Source: Phytophthora hibernalis (Eukaryota; Oomycota; Peronosporomycetes; Peronosporales; Peronosporaceae). From it: a stretch of 64,000 nucleotides of DNA. This document shows positions 1 through 10,842 of the stretch, in pieces. The notes below the pieces were generated by a model. That model saw only the letters and a list, made by a program, of their open reading frames with translations. It made no database searches and was not told the origin of the DNA. Within the stretch, counting starts at the first letter, position 1; every line of letters begins with the position of its first letter. The stretch spans positions 1 to 64,000 of the forward strand of contig JAAKBF010000294.1 of the NCBI GenBank assembly GCA_012656075.1, written 5' to 3'. The position numbers and the translations under genes are program-made.

Positions 1-1139
1 GCTTGTGGTGGAGGACGAGCACTCTGCTGCTGCACGGCACCGTTCGATCCCGAGGTCGAAGTGTGGGCGGTGGATCCCGAAGTCGAGGACGGAGCACTCT
101 GCTGGACCGGGACTTGCGGGACTTCACCCAGAGGCTGGCTTCCCGCCGTTGAGGTCGTTCCCGATGACGAAGACACACCGCTGTGGGCGGTCGATCCCGA
201 AGCCGAGGACGGAGCACTCTGCTGCTGCACGGCACCGTTCGATCCCGAGGATGAAGTCACACCGCTGTTCGTGGTGGAGGACGGAGCACTCTGCTGCTGC
301 ACGGCACCGTTCGATCCCGAGGATGAAGTCACACCGCTGCTTGTGGTGGAGGACGGAGCACTCTGCTGCTGCACGGCACCGTTCGAGGCCGAGGTCGAAG
401 TGTGGGCGGTGGATCCCGAAGTCGAGGACGGAGCACTCTGCTGGACCGGGACTTGCGGGACTTCACCCAGAGGCTGGCTTCCCGCCGTTGAGGTCGTTCC
501 CGATGACGAAGACACACCGCTGTGGGCGGTCGATCCCGAAGCCGAGGACGGAGCACTCTGCTGGACCGGGACTTGCGGGACTTCACCCAGAGGCTGGCTT
601 CCCGCCGTTGAGGTCGTTCCCGATGACGAAGACACACCGCTGTGGGCGGTCGATCCCGAAGCCGAGGACGGAGCACTCTGCTGCTGCACGGCACCGTTCG
701 GTCCCGAGGATGAAGTCACACCGCTGCTTGTGGTGGAGGACGGAGCACTCTGCTGCTGCACGGCACCGTTCGAGCCCGAGGTCGAAGTGTGGGCGGTGGA
801 TCCCGAAGTCGAGGACGGAGCACTCTGCTGCTGCATTGCGGCACCGTTCGATCCCGTAGTCGAAGTCACGCCGCTATTCGTGGTGGAGGACGGAACGCTC
901 TGCTGCTGCGTGCCACCGTTCGAGTGGCTGCTCTGACCAGATGATAGTTGGCTACCCGGTGCGGGTTGAGGGGCGGTCGTCTCAGTCGCGGGTGTCGCGG
1001 TGGGAACGCCGCCGCCAACACCAAGCTGACGGGAAGGGTATCCGCGAATGGAGCTCGTAGCTTCAGTCGAGGCTTCGGCGAGGGAGCTCACGGCTACGGA
1101 CACGACGGCCAGGTACACGAAGATCTTGTTGATGTTCAT
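1..1139 (-). CDS. Secreted Ser/Thr/Gln-rich tandem-repeat protein (partial, 3' end outside window)
   Basis: An open frame runs from an ATG at 1139-1137 to the window edge, 379 codons without a stop. The N-terminus (MNINKIFVYLAVVSVAVSSLAEA) begins as a clear signal peptide, so the product is probably secreted or wall-attached. After a Pro/Thr linker the protein consists of imperfect repeats beginning SAPSS and ending in VQQQ or PVQQ: 24-25 residue units (SAPSSTTSSGVTSS..., SAPSSTSGSTAHTS...) and at least three 40-residue units containing GSQPLGEVPQVPVQQ. Composition is mucin-like and probably O-glycosylated. No cysteine pattern, RXLR motif or enzyme domain is visible. In the repeat nearest the window edge one G is missing (about 16-17) relative to the other copies, which would shift the frame after SAR. 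The function is unknown; the presence of a secreted repeat protein is well supported. Confidence 0.8.
   Translation of the reverse strand, partial: MNINKIFVYLAVVSVAVSSLAEASTEATSSIRGYPSRQLGVGGGVPTATPATETTAPQPAPGSQLSSGQSSHSNGGTQQQSVPSSTTNSGVTSTTGSNGAAMQQQSAPSSTSGSTAHTSTSGSNGAVQQQSAPSSTTSSGVTSSSGPNGAVQQQSAPSSASGSTAHSGVSSSSGTTSTAGSQPLGEVPQVPVQQSAPSSASGSTAHSGVSSSSGTTSTAGSQPLGEVPQVPVQQSAPSSTSGSTAHTSTSASNGAVQQQSAPSSTTSSGVTSSSGSNGAVQQQSAPSSTTNSGVTSSSGSNGAVQQQSAPSSASGSTAHSGVSSSSGTTSTAGSQPLGEVPQVPVQQSAPSSTSGSTAHTSTSGSNGAVQQQSARPPPQ
25..935. repeat. Tandem coding repeats, 72-75 bp and 120 bp units
   Basis: Three 120-bp units start near 85, 424 and 544; the last two are almost identical and exactly adjacent. 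They are interspersed with 72-75 bp units built on the same SAPSS...VQQ core. A higher-order repeat of about 340 bp is also visible, with 61-200 nearly identical to 401-540. The high identity points to recent unequal exchange. Confidence 0.85.
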
Positions 1140-1186
1140 CTTAACTCGAGGTTGAGGGGTGTGAGGAACGATGCTTGAGGCAAAGT

Positions 1187-1200
1187 AAGTTGGGAAGTGA
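1187..1200 (-). promoter_or_regulatory. Oomycete initiator-like motif
   Basis: On the minus strand TCACTTCCCAACTT lies about 48 bp upstream of the ATG of the secreted repeat protein. It matches the oomycete Inr core (TCATTYYNCAWTT) at all but two positions. Matched by eye. Confidence 0.45.
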
Positions 1201-2666
1201 TTAAGTTCCGAGACGAGAATCGCACACCCCACGGATCCGTTTCATTTTCGTGCGCGTGCAGCTAGCAGTACAACCCTATTCCTTTAAAATAATACATATC
1301 ATGCTTCGTATCATGGAAAACGCTGGATAGCTGGAAAGTCTTCAGTTTTCTTGTGGGTACTGAGGCATTTTGAGCTTGGGTACATGTACTATGGATAGCA
1401 TGTGGATAAGCTTACATGTAAAACCGAAGTTGCTGCGATACATTACGCCTATCGGTGAAAATCGCCTTTCCGCGATAGTGCGCTTGGAGATACAGAGCCC
1501 GACAACACGCCATCTCGAAGAGCTTCGGTGATGTTCCCACGGGGATCGAAGCTGGAACGACTATTACAGTGTACCGGTAATACATTCACTGGTACATGAA
1601 GATTTCTACTGGAAATATCGGTAGAATGTAAATGTGGACGTGGCCTCGATTCGATTTTCGCTCATGTGAGGGCTGGAAAATCGAGATTATTTTTGAACGA
1701 TCCGCGCGAGCAGTAAGGCTCGTGCGGATCTCCAAAAATGTTTGCGACCCTCACAATTTGAGAGAGCACAAGCAAAGTTCACTGAAATGTATAAAGTTTG
1801 TTTTGCAGTAGGAGGGGCCCCTCCTGGAGGGCTAATGAGACATCCAGACGGGCACAGCAACGCATTAAATTTTTAAATTATATCTAATTCGTTGTAATAC
1901 ATTTCCTTGGGGTCTTTGCGTGGTGTGTTGATTGCTGGAAAGAACGAAGGTCTACGTTTTCCCGCAACAACCGGGTGGTATTATTAATAGCGCTTGGGCC
2001 ACATACACTTGGATGGTACATCCCCGTAAGCTTACAGGGAAAACCCACCCCTGGAACAGCAGTAATTTGTAAGTTGAACATGTATTAATTCATGTAACTT
2101 ACCACAAGCTAACACCCAGGATCTGCCCATGAGTACTTATCGTGAGGTCGTCTTTCCGCCAAAGATGACCTTGACCACGTGATCGCATTATTTAACTGAA
2201 TAACTGTGATCAAAACCATTGCTGGACGCCACTCAAAATACTTCAGACAAAAGAAACCTGTTGGGGACTACCAGTACCGGTAGGGAGGAGGGGCAGCACT
2301 TGTCAATGAAAATTAAAAGCATGTGTCCACTTTTACATGTTAATTCAGTCGTAGATTTGCAGTCGAGCCTGCTTCAAGAAGAACGCTGAACCAGGAGCAG
2401 CCGGGAATACCCGTTGTCGAGGTACAGCCGAACTCGCGGTCTCTGAAAGCTCTGCTATCGGATAAAGTGATTCCGAGTCGCAAAACGGATGTTATCATAT
2501 CGACACTTAAGCTTTCAAGGGCTCGTGCTCCAGTGCAAAGTGTTATTTATGTTGAAAGCCATGAAAAACGTTTGCACAGCTCCAACGCAAAAACGAACCA
2601 TGCTTGGTCATTCAGAACATTAAATTGGAACCGGTACAATCGAGATCTGTGTGGACTGCTGTTTTG
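1201..2666. other. Non-coding, AT-rich intergenic stretch
   Basis: No coding region is supported. It contains a perfect 16-bp palindrome AGGAGGGGCCCCTCCT near 1809-1825 and an imperfect hairpin near 1700-1730 (GATCCGCGCGAGC facing GCTCGTGCGGATC). No known element was recognised. Confidence 0.5.
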
Positions 2667-3106
2667 CTACTACACCAATGCACAGCGTTATTCACAAAGT
2701 CAACACTGAATTCAAAAAGTGCGAAATCAAAATGCACTGTATAAATTTATCGTCAGATCAGTATACATTTTCATTAAGTATTGGTTGGTGACAATGCACT
2801 TCGCGATGGCGAGAAACTTGAGCGGAGCATGCGACCGCGTAAATTGACAGTTTCATTTCCATTCCGGCATCATATCATCTACCAAGTACATGGGGAACCC
2901 AATCCAGGTGCGCGTGGTAGTCCATTGTGTCTTGAAGGACGCTTGCGAATGGGGACCGTTTGCAGGTATGGCAAGTCTTTAGATCAAATCAGAGAGTTAG
3001 TATCATTTGCAAAGGTAATAAATCTCACAGGTTTTTGATTTTGAGTGCGCACTGTTTGAATTCGAGTGTTGACTTTGTGAATAACGCCGTGCATTGGTGT
3101 AGTAGT
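2667..3106. mobile_element. MITE with about 70-bp terminal inverted repeats
   Basis: The left end (CTACTACACCAATGCAC at 2667) and the right end (GTGCATTGGTGTAGTAG ending at 3106) are inverted copies. Pairing continues inward through a shared block (TTATTCACAAAGTCAACACT) for about 70 bp with a few mismatches and small indels. The 300-bp interior has no convincing coding sequence. No clear target-site duplication was found, so the superfamily is undetermined. Confidence 0.7.
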
Positions 3107-3172
3107 AGTTTGATTCTACCGTACTATTATTAATAGCAATTTAAGTTAGTAATATCACATACCGGTATTCAA

Positions 3173-3704
3173 GTTCTTATACTTCTCTGTCCGGCCAATT
3201 TATACGAATTAGGTTTTTGTTCGTTACACAAAATGCCACATGAATTTTATTGGCCAAAATTTGACCAGCTCAATGACTGGCAATGGACAGTAACCTGGTC
3301 ATGATTGGATGAAATCGCACTTAGGTTAGGGCAGAAATAGCAATCATGATCATAACGCTCAATAAAACCTCGTTTGAAATACTGCAATTCTTCAGACCAG
3401 GCGGGATGTTTCATAGATTGTGCTATTATGAGGAGAATCGCAAAGCGTTGACCATTTTGGGGCTAATATCGCTAATTTAGAGCCGGATTACGAAAAAAGG
3501 TTATTGTGCCGTCAAACTCAGCACAGGTTTGCGAAGTTATTTAGCATACCAATTGAGTTAAGTGCCAAAGAAAATAGCAACACACAACTCGTGACCTGTT
3601 CTTTCGTTTAAGCTACTTCTTCGCGTTTAGCTCCAAAAATTGACCGACTGATAGGCTGAAAACCGAAATTCGTTTAAATTGGCCGGACAGAGAAGTACTC
3701 GAAC
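3173..3704. mobile_element. MITE with about 45-bp terminal inverted repeats
   Basis: The left end at 3173-3218 and right end at 3656-3704 are inverted copies sharing TACTTCTCTGTCCGGCCAAT, with imperfect pairing extended to about 45 bp. The roughly 530-bp element is non-coding. Target-site duplications are not evident. It lies about 65 bp from the previous MITE. Confidence 0.7.
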
Positions 3705-3719
3705 GCCACGGTCATTCGG

Positions 3720-4540
3720 TGGAATGGCTTCTTCGGGACTCCGGCGTCGACGTTACCTCACAGACGACGCGCAGTACAAGCTGAACCAGCAGCAACCGCA
3801 GCTGAGTTTGCGGCGCGCAGTCCGGCGTCGAGCATACCACAGGACCCACAGAAGATCAGAGAACGGCTTGATAGTCGCACGTGATTGACGGACGCAGCGG
3901 ACACGGGGAGCTCGAGACGGCCAGGAGACTGCAGTTCGCCGACGTGTCGCTGGATCTGGAGGAGCCGACGCCCAGACGCCGAGCCGCCGTTTCCTTTCAG
4001 ATGCAGGAGAAGATGGGCCCAGAACACAAGGCCCATCTACAGGGAGAGCTGGAGGTGCTGGAGAAGAATGCTGTGGGAGCTGGAGACGGAGGCGGAGAGA
4101 CTCAGTTGGGAGCAGACGCCGCAGAAGCAGAAGATGCAGAGACACAAGTCCCCGAGAAAAGGGACGAAGGAGGGGGTTTATGAGGAGGTTGAGGAGGTGG
4201 GTGGAGAAGGTGGAGAGGAGAAGAGACTGGGGGACGTGTGCTATATAAGTCTCTGGAGGTTGGGTTACAGTTGACTCGCAAGATGGATACGGTACGGGAG
4301 TTGTTGGAGTCTGGAGGTAGGATGGGAGCTAAGGTTGTGTGGCTTGGACGGTAGCTGAAGAAGGAGCTGGAGAATGAACGGAGACTACATGTATTATACG
4401 CGAGGATCGAGAGCTAAAGGTTGAAATGCTGGAACAAGAGGTCCGCTCTACACAAGGCAAGTGTAATTACCTGAGGCCAAGTATCAGGGCGTAGCGTCGC
4501 TGTCGACGTTTGTGAAGCTGTTGCTAGACAGAAGGGTTTC
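3720..4540 (+). pseudogene. Decayed coiled-coil protein gene
   Basis: The plus strand reads as one charged, helix-forming protein only if the frame changes several times. Segments such as AHLQGELEVLEKN (near 4030-4070), WELETEAERLSWEQ (near 4075-4115) and LKKELENERRLHVL (near 4350-4395) are typical of coiled coils. Stops and frame changes interrupt the reading, including a TGA near 3885 and a TAG near 4350. No domain family was recognised, and flanking MITEs fit a decayed locus. Some of the frame breaks could be base errors like those seen in conserved genes elsewhere in the window. Confidence 0.5.
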
Positions 4541-4775
4541 TAACTTGTCTCTTTTTTCGCAGCATCGCAATGGATAATCAAGATAGAAATCGATTTTGAA
4601 GATAGAATGTGAGCGGTAGAAACCGCGTTTTGAAAATAGAAAGTTGAAATTTGACGAAATTTGAACCCCACAAAACTTGTTGAAATGGTTGACGTTTTTA
4701 TCTATCGGTTAAGGTTAGTAGCGGTATTATTAATACAAGCTATCTGAGTGCGAATATTTACCGCAACTCATACTG

Positions 4776-4960
4776 AAGCCTGAGTACGACGATGTTCAAG
4801 TCTCCTTGATGCCTGCGGTGTTGGTGTTGGTGTAGGGTAGGATAACCACCGTTATTAGGACGGCCGTAGTAAATTGGGCCATTCGCAGGAGTGGCGTCTC
4901 GGTCTCGTTTTCGCTAGGGCGCGGAGTGTTGTAGCCATAGGAGTAGTAATATTCAGCAGG
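4776..4960 (-). pseudogene. Broken second copy of the YYGRPNNGGYPY small secreted protein
   Basis: The stretch is nearly identical to 14022-14230, which carries the open gene on the same strand. Relative to that copy one G is missing near 4831 and another near 4895, so the frame is lost. The signal-peptide part is missing or unrecognisable past about 4960. It is a truncated duplicate; similarity begins abruptly in the sequence GCCTGAGT just downstream of the stop codon in both copies. Confidence 0.7.
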
Positions 4961-5006
4961 TTACGCAGTGATTTTTTTCCTTAGCTTTATTTACATAGAG
5001 AATAGG

Positions 5007-5126
5007 TTTAACCGTTTCTAATGCGATGGTAGGGGTTTCAACGACGCAACCCTCGACCAGCTGATAGCTCGAGGAGAAACCCAACGCTTCAGGAGTGTTC
5101 GTAGACAGGTTTAACCGTTTCTAATC
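5007..5126 (+). repeat. Short direct repeat
   Basis: AGGTTTAACCGTTTCTAAT occurs at about 5007-5025 and again at about 5107-5126 in the same orientation. No element could be assigned. Confidence 0.5.
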
Positions 5127-5399
5127 CCCAATTGTCCGGAATACACCGGATGCCGTCGGTTATATTGTAGCCGTCGTCAGGATATCGCGTCCTGAAAATT
5201 CTGATAAGTGACTTCTCGTGTTGAATACAATTTTTATATAACCGACCCTTGGATGATGATAGCAGCAGATTTCTGGATGCCATTCCTGAACACGATAGAT
5301 TCAGACCTCGACGATTTACCCGCTTTGGAAGAGGAGGTCACGAATGCGCGTGCTAGCACGATTTCAGCAAACCCCGTGCTTCCTACCTAAGCTCTAATA

Positions 5400-6238
5400 C
5401 TCGTTTTATACAGTGGATGCTCAAATACAAACGCGTGTTGGTTCTTGACAGCTTCGCTAACTATTGTTTACAATGCTCATGGGGCAGCAAACAAGAAGTC
5501 AATCCAGAGTTCTTTGTCCGCAGCACCCGCGAACCCACCTATTCACTTTGATCGAATCACGGTGCGCGATTTTATGACTTGATTGTCTCTATGAAGAAGC
5601 AGCAATGGCCACTACCACAGTTTTTCGAACTACGCTGGTCATCGTTCGGCTTTCTACAACTTGTTCCAAGACTACCATCGCGTAATGTCAGAATTAGCTC
5701 ATGAACTAGGCCGACATTTCAAAGGCCTGCAGCACAAGGTTGCAGCGGCCATCAGCCAGGTCTCGCCCAAATTAAAGTCGGGAAAGATCCGATGCCACTC
5801 GGTTTGTACAGACAAGTTGCAATGGCAATGTTTACAAGGCACTACGCGGGACATGGTGTTTGCAAGGACGTTCATGATAATGTCATGGAACCTGATGTCG
5901 CGCGCTGCTAATACCGTATCGATATGCTACGGCCACCTTGAGTGGCGAGAAGATGCCCTGTGTGTACTTTGCCCACATGAAGAACGACCAACGTGGAGCA
6001 CGACCACGAAATCCGCGTCACGTATATGCAAATCCACTGTCACCAGAGATATGCCCCATTCTCGCACTCGGTAAGTTACAATTGCTACTATATGGGGCTA
6101 AAGCAATATCACTTAGACTCTACTTCTCCTGTTTCCAGGTGTTTATTGGGCTGCATATGGTGTGGATACGACGAACACCCATTTGTTCCCTGGTAATGAC
6201 CAATACGAGCGTTTCCGGAAGGTATTAGGCGATAGTCA
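5400..6238 (+). pseudogene. Crypton-like tyrosine recombinase remnant
   Basis: Reading frames linked over frame breaks give a protein resembling the multicopy Crypton-type tyrosine recombinases of oomycetes. Recognisable blocks are FARTFMIMSWNLMSRAAN (near 5860-5915), the lysine-bearing YFAHMKNDQ followed by RPRNPRHVYANPL (near 5960-6050), and a Pro-rich end CPILALG. A canonical intron, GTAAGT to TTCCAG (6071-6138), joins this to VYWAAYG and a FPGNDQYERFRK-like tail. The C-terminal half with the catalytic H-x-x-R and Tyr is not recognisable after 6240. The family call is from memory of oomycete repeats and is moderate; the alternative is another YR element. Confidence 0.5.
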
Positions 6239-6240
6239 AT

Positions 6241-7114
6241 AAGTGCTAGTTGGTGGACTTCATAGTCGAGCAAGAAAGCTGGTGCTGGTCGGTATCAAGA
6301 AGGAGGATTGCGCCGAGGTTTTGCTCTCCAACACGTGCAAGTACTTGCTGACCGACATCACCAGGATCTTACGCAAATTGTTGCAACTGATACCCACACA
6401 AGCTGCCCACGGCGTCTCTTTCTGCTGTGTTGCGTCTCATTCGGCAGCTCAATAGCACCTCGCTCTAGCGACACATCACCTCTGGGGCTGGCTATGCCCG
6501 CGCTTCTCAACGTGTGTATGGTCTCCTCCTCCGGCTAGCACACTGTTTTCTTTAGGGAGCCGCGACATTAAATCTGAACAATACAAATAAAATTACACGG
6601 GGTACAATACTGTGCCAACATCTCACGCCAATGGCCGTGAAGTCAGGTTCTAGTTAAGTCTCCTCACGGCTACCATCAGCGATAGCGACGACCACCCACT
6701 GCTGAATGGTAGTTGTGTCACCAACGACAGCAGCTGCGTTGCGATTCCTTTCGTCTCCGAAGCCTTCCGTTATCTTATGGACTTGTCATCGACCTTCAGG
6801 GTGGCGCTCCCCCTGCTTTTGGCACTGGCTCATTGCAAATGCAACGCAGCGTGGCATACCTGTCTAACTAAACTTTATACTAACCTCTCACAATTTATCA
6901 TCCTGAAAAGTCCAACAGCCGTCCTGTAAATTCCGCCCACGAGTAAAATGTTGTGCTGAAGCGTCCGTACCTCTCACCATTGGTTGGAATCACGTGAGGT
7001 AGGGCTACATCTATGTGACAGCGCTTCATCACGCTTTCATTTCCAGCTTAAGTACGACACCAAAATTCTCCCCTCCTTTTTCTCTTATTCGAGAATCTGC
7101 CGCCTCGAATAAAG
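6241..7114. other. Degenerate and intergenic sequence upstream of the CRN gene
   Basis: Short open frames occur at 6243-6540 but do not resemble a known protein and are probably decayed 3' sequence of the recombinase element. 6541-7114 holds no supported gene and presumably includes the CRN promoter. Confidence 0.4.
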
Positions 7115-8859
7115 ATGGTGACGCTCGTGTGCTCGATCGTTGGCGAGGAGGGAAGCGCGTTTCCTGTGGACATCCACGCGAGTCAGTTGGTGGGCCACTT
7201 GAAGAAGGCGATCAGGAGGAGAACTCAGCAACGATCACATGCGATGCCAAGGACCTGCAGCTCTTCCTGGCGAAGCAGGGCGACGCGTGGCTGAAAGATG
7301 ACGATCCTGCTGCGCTGGAGTTGGAAGAAGGAAATACGCATCAAGACATTCAAACGGTGATCGATGGCGAGAAGATGAGGGCGACGAAGACTTTGCAGCA
7401 CTGGCTGTTTGACAAGAACAAAATGCCGCAGCCATCCACTGACCAAATTCACGTGCTGGTGGTGGTTCCGAAGAGGAGTCCAAATGACCTGTTTGTTGAG
7501 AACGATTCGATATCGGCGTTTCGAGAAACTGCCGCAAGCATTCACCGAGTGCAGGTTCAAATGCAAGTGCTGCTTGAGCAAAATAAGGCTAATTTGACAC
7601 ACAAACCAAATTCCTTCTCCGATGGGGCATTGGGTCAAATGGAGTCTGGAAGATTGAAAACGGATGGCATGATCATCGATGCTGCACCAACAGAGAACGA
7701 AGAAGCATTTTGGCCAGAGGCAATTCAGATTCAAGCGGATGCTATTCAGAGTGAGGCTGCTTTTGACGCGTTTATTACTCCTTTTTCAGCGACGTATTAA
7801 GCCGTTGTGGTATGGTATTCGTCAATAGCGAGAGATATCCATGGTTGTCTCAGTCTCCGCTTGTTACCAAGAATACAGATCTCAAACCGGATGGATTTGC
7901 GACCCACCGTGGAATGTTTCGTGCCAAACCGGTACCGGACGATGGAGTGCAACGCCAGAATGGATTTCGATTTGGAGTAGCAGTGGAAGAATTGTTCGAC
8001 TGCCTCATTTTGTTCGAAAGCAAGCTCACTATAACGGATGCTTCGTTTGGCCAAGTGGTACGATATCTGCAGTATCTTTGCCCCAAGGAGCTAGCAAGCG
8101 CTATTCTATTCGACCGCCGCTGCTTTTGGTTGATCAAAAGCCACAGGTCTGTTGTTACCAAAGTTCGAAGAGCGAAGTGGGTCGATAAGGGCTCGAAAAC
8201 ATTGTTCCAGAGCTTTATTACTGACAACATATCTCCATGGGTGGCGCACTTAACCAATGCCTGCACTTCATTGGGTGTTGGTGTGGTGGAGGGCGATGCA
8301 TTTCTCGGCCGTGGCGCTCATGGACGCGTTTTTAAGGTAACTGGGCCAGGTCAGAAGGTTTTCGCGCTGAAAATCGTGGAGGAATGCTCCGTTGGACGTC
8401 TTTATCAAGAGAAGAAGGCCTTGATGAAAGCCCAGCCCACAGGATTGACGATTACTCCTGTGCGAGATGTCATCGAAAGCACTGATGGTAGCGCGGCCTT
8501 ATTGCTATCTCCTGTTGGGAAACCTCTGCCTCGACCAACGACACTAGAGGGAGTACGGAACCTCTTTGGATTGTTATGGCAGCTCCACGCGAATAGCCTG
8601 GTCCATGGAGATCCTCGCGTGCCGAATGTGATCCTCATTGGGGATACGCCCTCTGGATTGATCTCGTGGAAGTGATGGAGGCTACTCCCACTTTGAAAAA
8701 AATGATGCTGATATTCTCGCACGGTCCATCCTAGGTGTCTCTCGGGCCTTTGAGCTGGACCCGGCAACGAAACAATTGATCGATAACTATGGCGAAAGCG
8801 CTACGCCAGAGAATCTTGATCGTCTGGCCGAAGCAGTAAGCTTGGTATTCCCAAATTAG
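7115..8859 (+). pseudogene. Crinkler (CRN) effector with kinase-like C-terminal domain, four frame breaks
   Basis: CRN proteins are modular oomycete effectors delivered into plant cells, where C-terminal domains act in the nucleus. The N-terminus starts at ATG 7115 with a CRN-type ubiquitin-like fold; the LFLAK motif is at about 7261-7275 and is followed by a stretch ending in HVLVVVP near 7470. The C-terminal half (about 7812-8859) contains kinase-like features: GRGAHGRVF loop (near 8310), an ALKIV lysine (near 8370) and an LVHGD catalytic-loop motif (near 8600), as in CRN8-type D2 domains. Frame changes occur near 7220, 7795, 8650 and in the A-run at 8693-8700. Each fits a single missing base, and with four bases counted back the length is exactly 583 codons including the stop at 8857. 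As read it is broken, but the break density equals that of nearby conserved genes, so it could be intact in the organism. Confidence 0.85.
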
Positions 8860-9087
8860 CTGCAAATCCGATTCAATGGTTTTCATTCGCACGGCAATGG
8901 GTGTAGCTCATTGACCGAATGGGGCGTCGCCGCTGTGCACACGTTTGATCTATGAGCACTTTGCTGGGTTGTTGGCAGCAGCCAGTTATTCTGCTGTGCT
9001 TCTTCCGCGATCTGATAAGCTTCGCGATAGCACATCTCTGTTTCAGCCAGCACACACAAAAGTTAGTCATACACCGCCAAATTACAA

Positions 9088-9540
9088 TCAGAACGCGTCT
9101 ACGTACGGGTGGCGTCTGTCAATGGCTGTGATCGACTGCACTCCATCTTGGTCAGCAACAGCAAGCAGTCCGTAGGCAGCCATCGCCCTCAGAAAAACCG
9201 ACAGCTTCTTGAACGAGCTATGCTTAATGTTCAGCGACACCCCGACACGCAGCAACACATTCGCTTGGAACGAACTCGACAATGGGTTTCCCGACCGCCT
9301 CACTCGTCCGGAAGTTCTAAATCTACTGCTTTCCAAGTGCATGCGCTACCACCGAATCGAGCGTATGCCGCGAAGTTCCATGGGGGCAACTTGCGCCCGA
9401 TCTCGATTCACGCCGGCAAGCTGATCCAGATTCATTGGTTAATGATGTGTTGGAATACTTTAGCACCATGACGTATGGCACGAATGTCAAGGCCAAGAAG
9501 AAAAAGAATCGCAAACATGTGTACGAAAGAGTATTGAACA
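9088..9540 (-). pseudogene. eIF2D/ligatin-like fragment
   Basis: Minus-strand frames include SSFKKLSVFLRAMAAYGLL followed by VADQDGVQSITAIDRRHPYV (about 9095-9230). This resembles the middle (SWIB-like) region of eIF2D, which promotes non-canonical ribosome loading. Upstream stretches are short and frame-broken, and the PUA and SUI1 parts are not seen. The overlapping plus-strand frames at 9109-9471 are probably shadows. A truncated gene copy is the best reading, but the family call rests on a short match. Confidence 0.4.
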
Positions 9541-9559
9541 AGTGTAGTGGTGAAGTCTA

Positions 9560-10720
9560 AACAGATTGGAGACGTTCTAGGAACATCTTCTATCAGCGGT
9601 GACGCGGAGGACGTTCCTGATTTGCGTTTCTTTTTCTTCTTGTTGCTAGTCGTGGTGGTCTCGCTGCTGGTGGTGAAAGTCGTGGTCGAGGTTGTAGAAC
9701 TTTGCTCCGACTTGGACTTGGACTCAGTCGAGGACTGTTTCTTCTTGGTTGTTTTCTTGCACTGCTTGTTTTACCGAGAGCGATGTGGTACACAACGAGC
9801 GCCAGAATGCATGAAATATAGTGAACGACAGATGCGCTCAGTACAAGCCGTAGGTCGCCTGCACCACGGCACAAATTTGAAAAGTCATTGGCACGAGAGC
9901 GTGCATGGCCAATTCCACCTTGCTTTCTACCAGGAAGTCCTTGTACTTGGCAGCCTCCTGAAAATTTCCATTTCCACCTCCGCACAGACGGCCCGATCGG
10001 ATACAGAAAAACCACAAAGGTCTCGAGAGGTCTTGAACCGGTACACCCATTCGCACGAAACAACACGAAAGGTTGGACACACAGACCATCCCCCAGTCTA
10101 GCCCACTACAACACGGCGCGTTGTGCGGTCAGTGTACTCTTCAAGAATGGCTCCTGGGCCGCCGCCGTCTTCAAAGATGCACTTCGGGCAGTTTTCAGTC
10201 GTAATTTTGACGCTGCTACTGGAAGACTTTCAGTATATTGAGCTGCATCTTGCCCCGACGGCCCCAAAGAAAGCCGTCAGAGGCAGTGGAGTCATGCAGT
10301 CAAGCGACAGACTGATAAGGTATGTAAACACGCTCAAAATGGCGACGTAGGAACCCTCCAAGCAGAAGACCGTTCGAGAGCTCTGACGGCGGCTTCTGGG
10401 AAAATGGATAACCACAGCACTGCAAACAGCGAGCGCTTCAAACGCTGCTGGTCGGAGGTTCCGTCATTACTTCCACTGAATGTAAAGAAATACAGAACAA
10501 AACCGCAATGCCGCCACCACAAGCAGTCCCAATGAGCTTGAGGACGAGCTTGTAATTTGTCCCAGAACCTGTACAGCTCCGTGGGTGATGATAATAATCA
10601 TCCAGCGAGCAGGGCTCGGAAAATAAGGGCTCGGAAAAATAATGGCACGTGTTCGTGCGCCCATCTGGAAAAAATGTGACAAGGCAGATTGACCATTTGA
10701 AACCATCACAATCCGTCGGA
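9560..10720 (-). pseudogene. Multi-pass membrane protein gene, frame-broken, with Ser/Thr/Lys tail
   Basis: Successive minus-strand frames carry hydrophobic segments: a Ser run then LGLLVVAALRFCSVFLY (near 10490-10550), SYVAILSVFTYLISLSLDC (near 10300-10350), and VVHYISCILALVVYHIAL (near 9770-9820). A low-complexity Ser/Thr/Lys-rich tail rich in KSKS, TTST and KKKKKRK follows at 9560-9760. No frame spans the locus; unrecognised introns or base errors could explain part of this. The protein family was not recognised. It lies between the eIF2D-like remnant and a MULE. Confidence 0.35.
10610..10643. repeat. hAT-type terminal sequence, doubled
   Basis: CAGGGCTCGGAAAATA is followed at once by a second AGGGCTCGGAAAAATA. 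The same terminus bounds the hAT-type MITE at 52034-52460. This could be a solo end or abortive insertion of that family. Confidence 0.5.
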
Positions 10721-10842
10721 GCCCATTAGACTACCATCTCGGTACATCCAATGACCATTCTAAACCATCTCCGAGAGAGCCGGTTGATGTCATCACTTGA
10801 TGTCTGTACGAGCAAATGTGTATATCCGGAAGAACAAATCAA

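Noticed and set aside
5..936. Long plus-strand open frames of 284 and 291 codons
   Set aside because: They are opposite-strand shadows of the secreted repeat protein. The minus-strand frame has a signal peptide, an ATG and an upstream Inr-like motif, and runs off the window edge.
1690..1735. Hairpin near 1700-1730 as a tRNA gene
   Set aside because: No cloverleaf, no T-loop GTTCGANTC motif and no acceptor stem could be built.
2655..3704. One large transposon spanning both adjacent MITEs
   Set aside because: The two inverted-repeat pairs are different in sequence and each closes on itself, so they are separate elements.
9109..9471. 120-codon plus-strand frame
   Set aside because: It overlaps the minus-strand eIF2D-like motifs and has no domain of its own.
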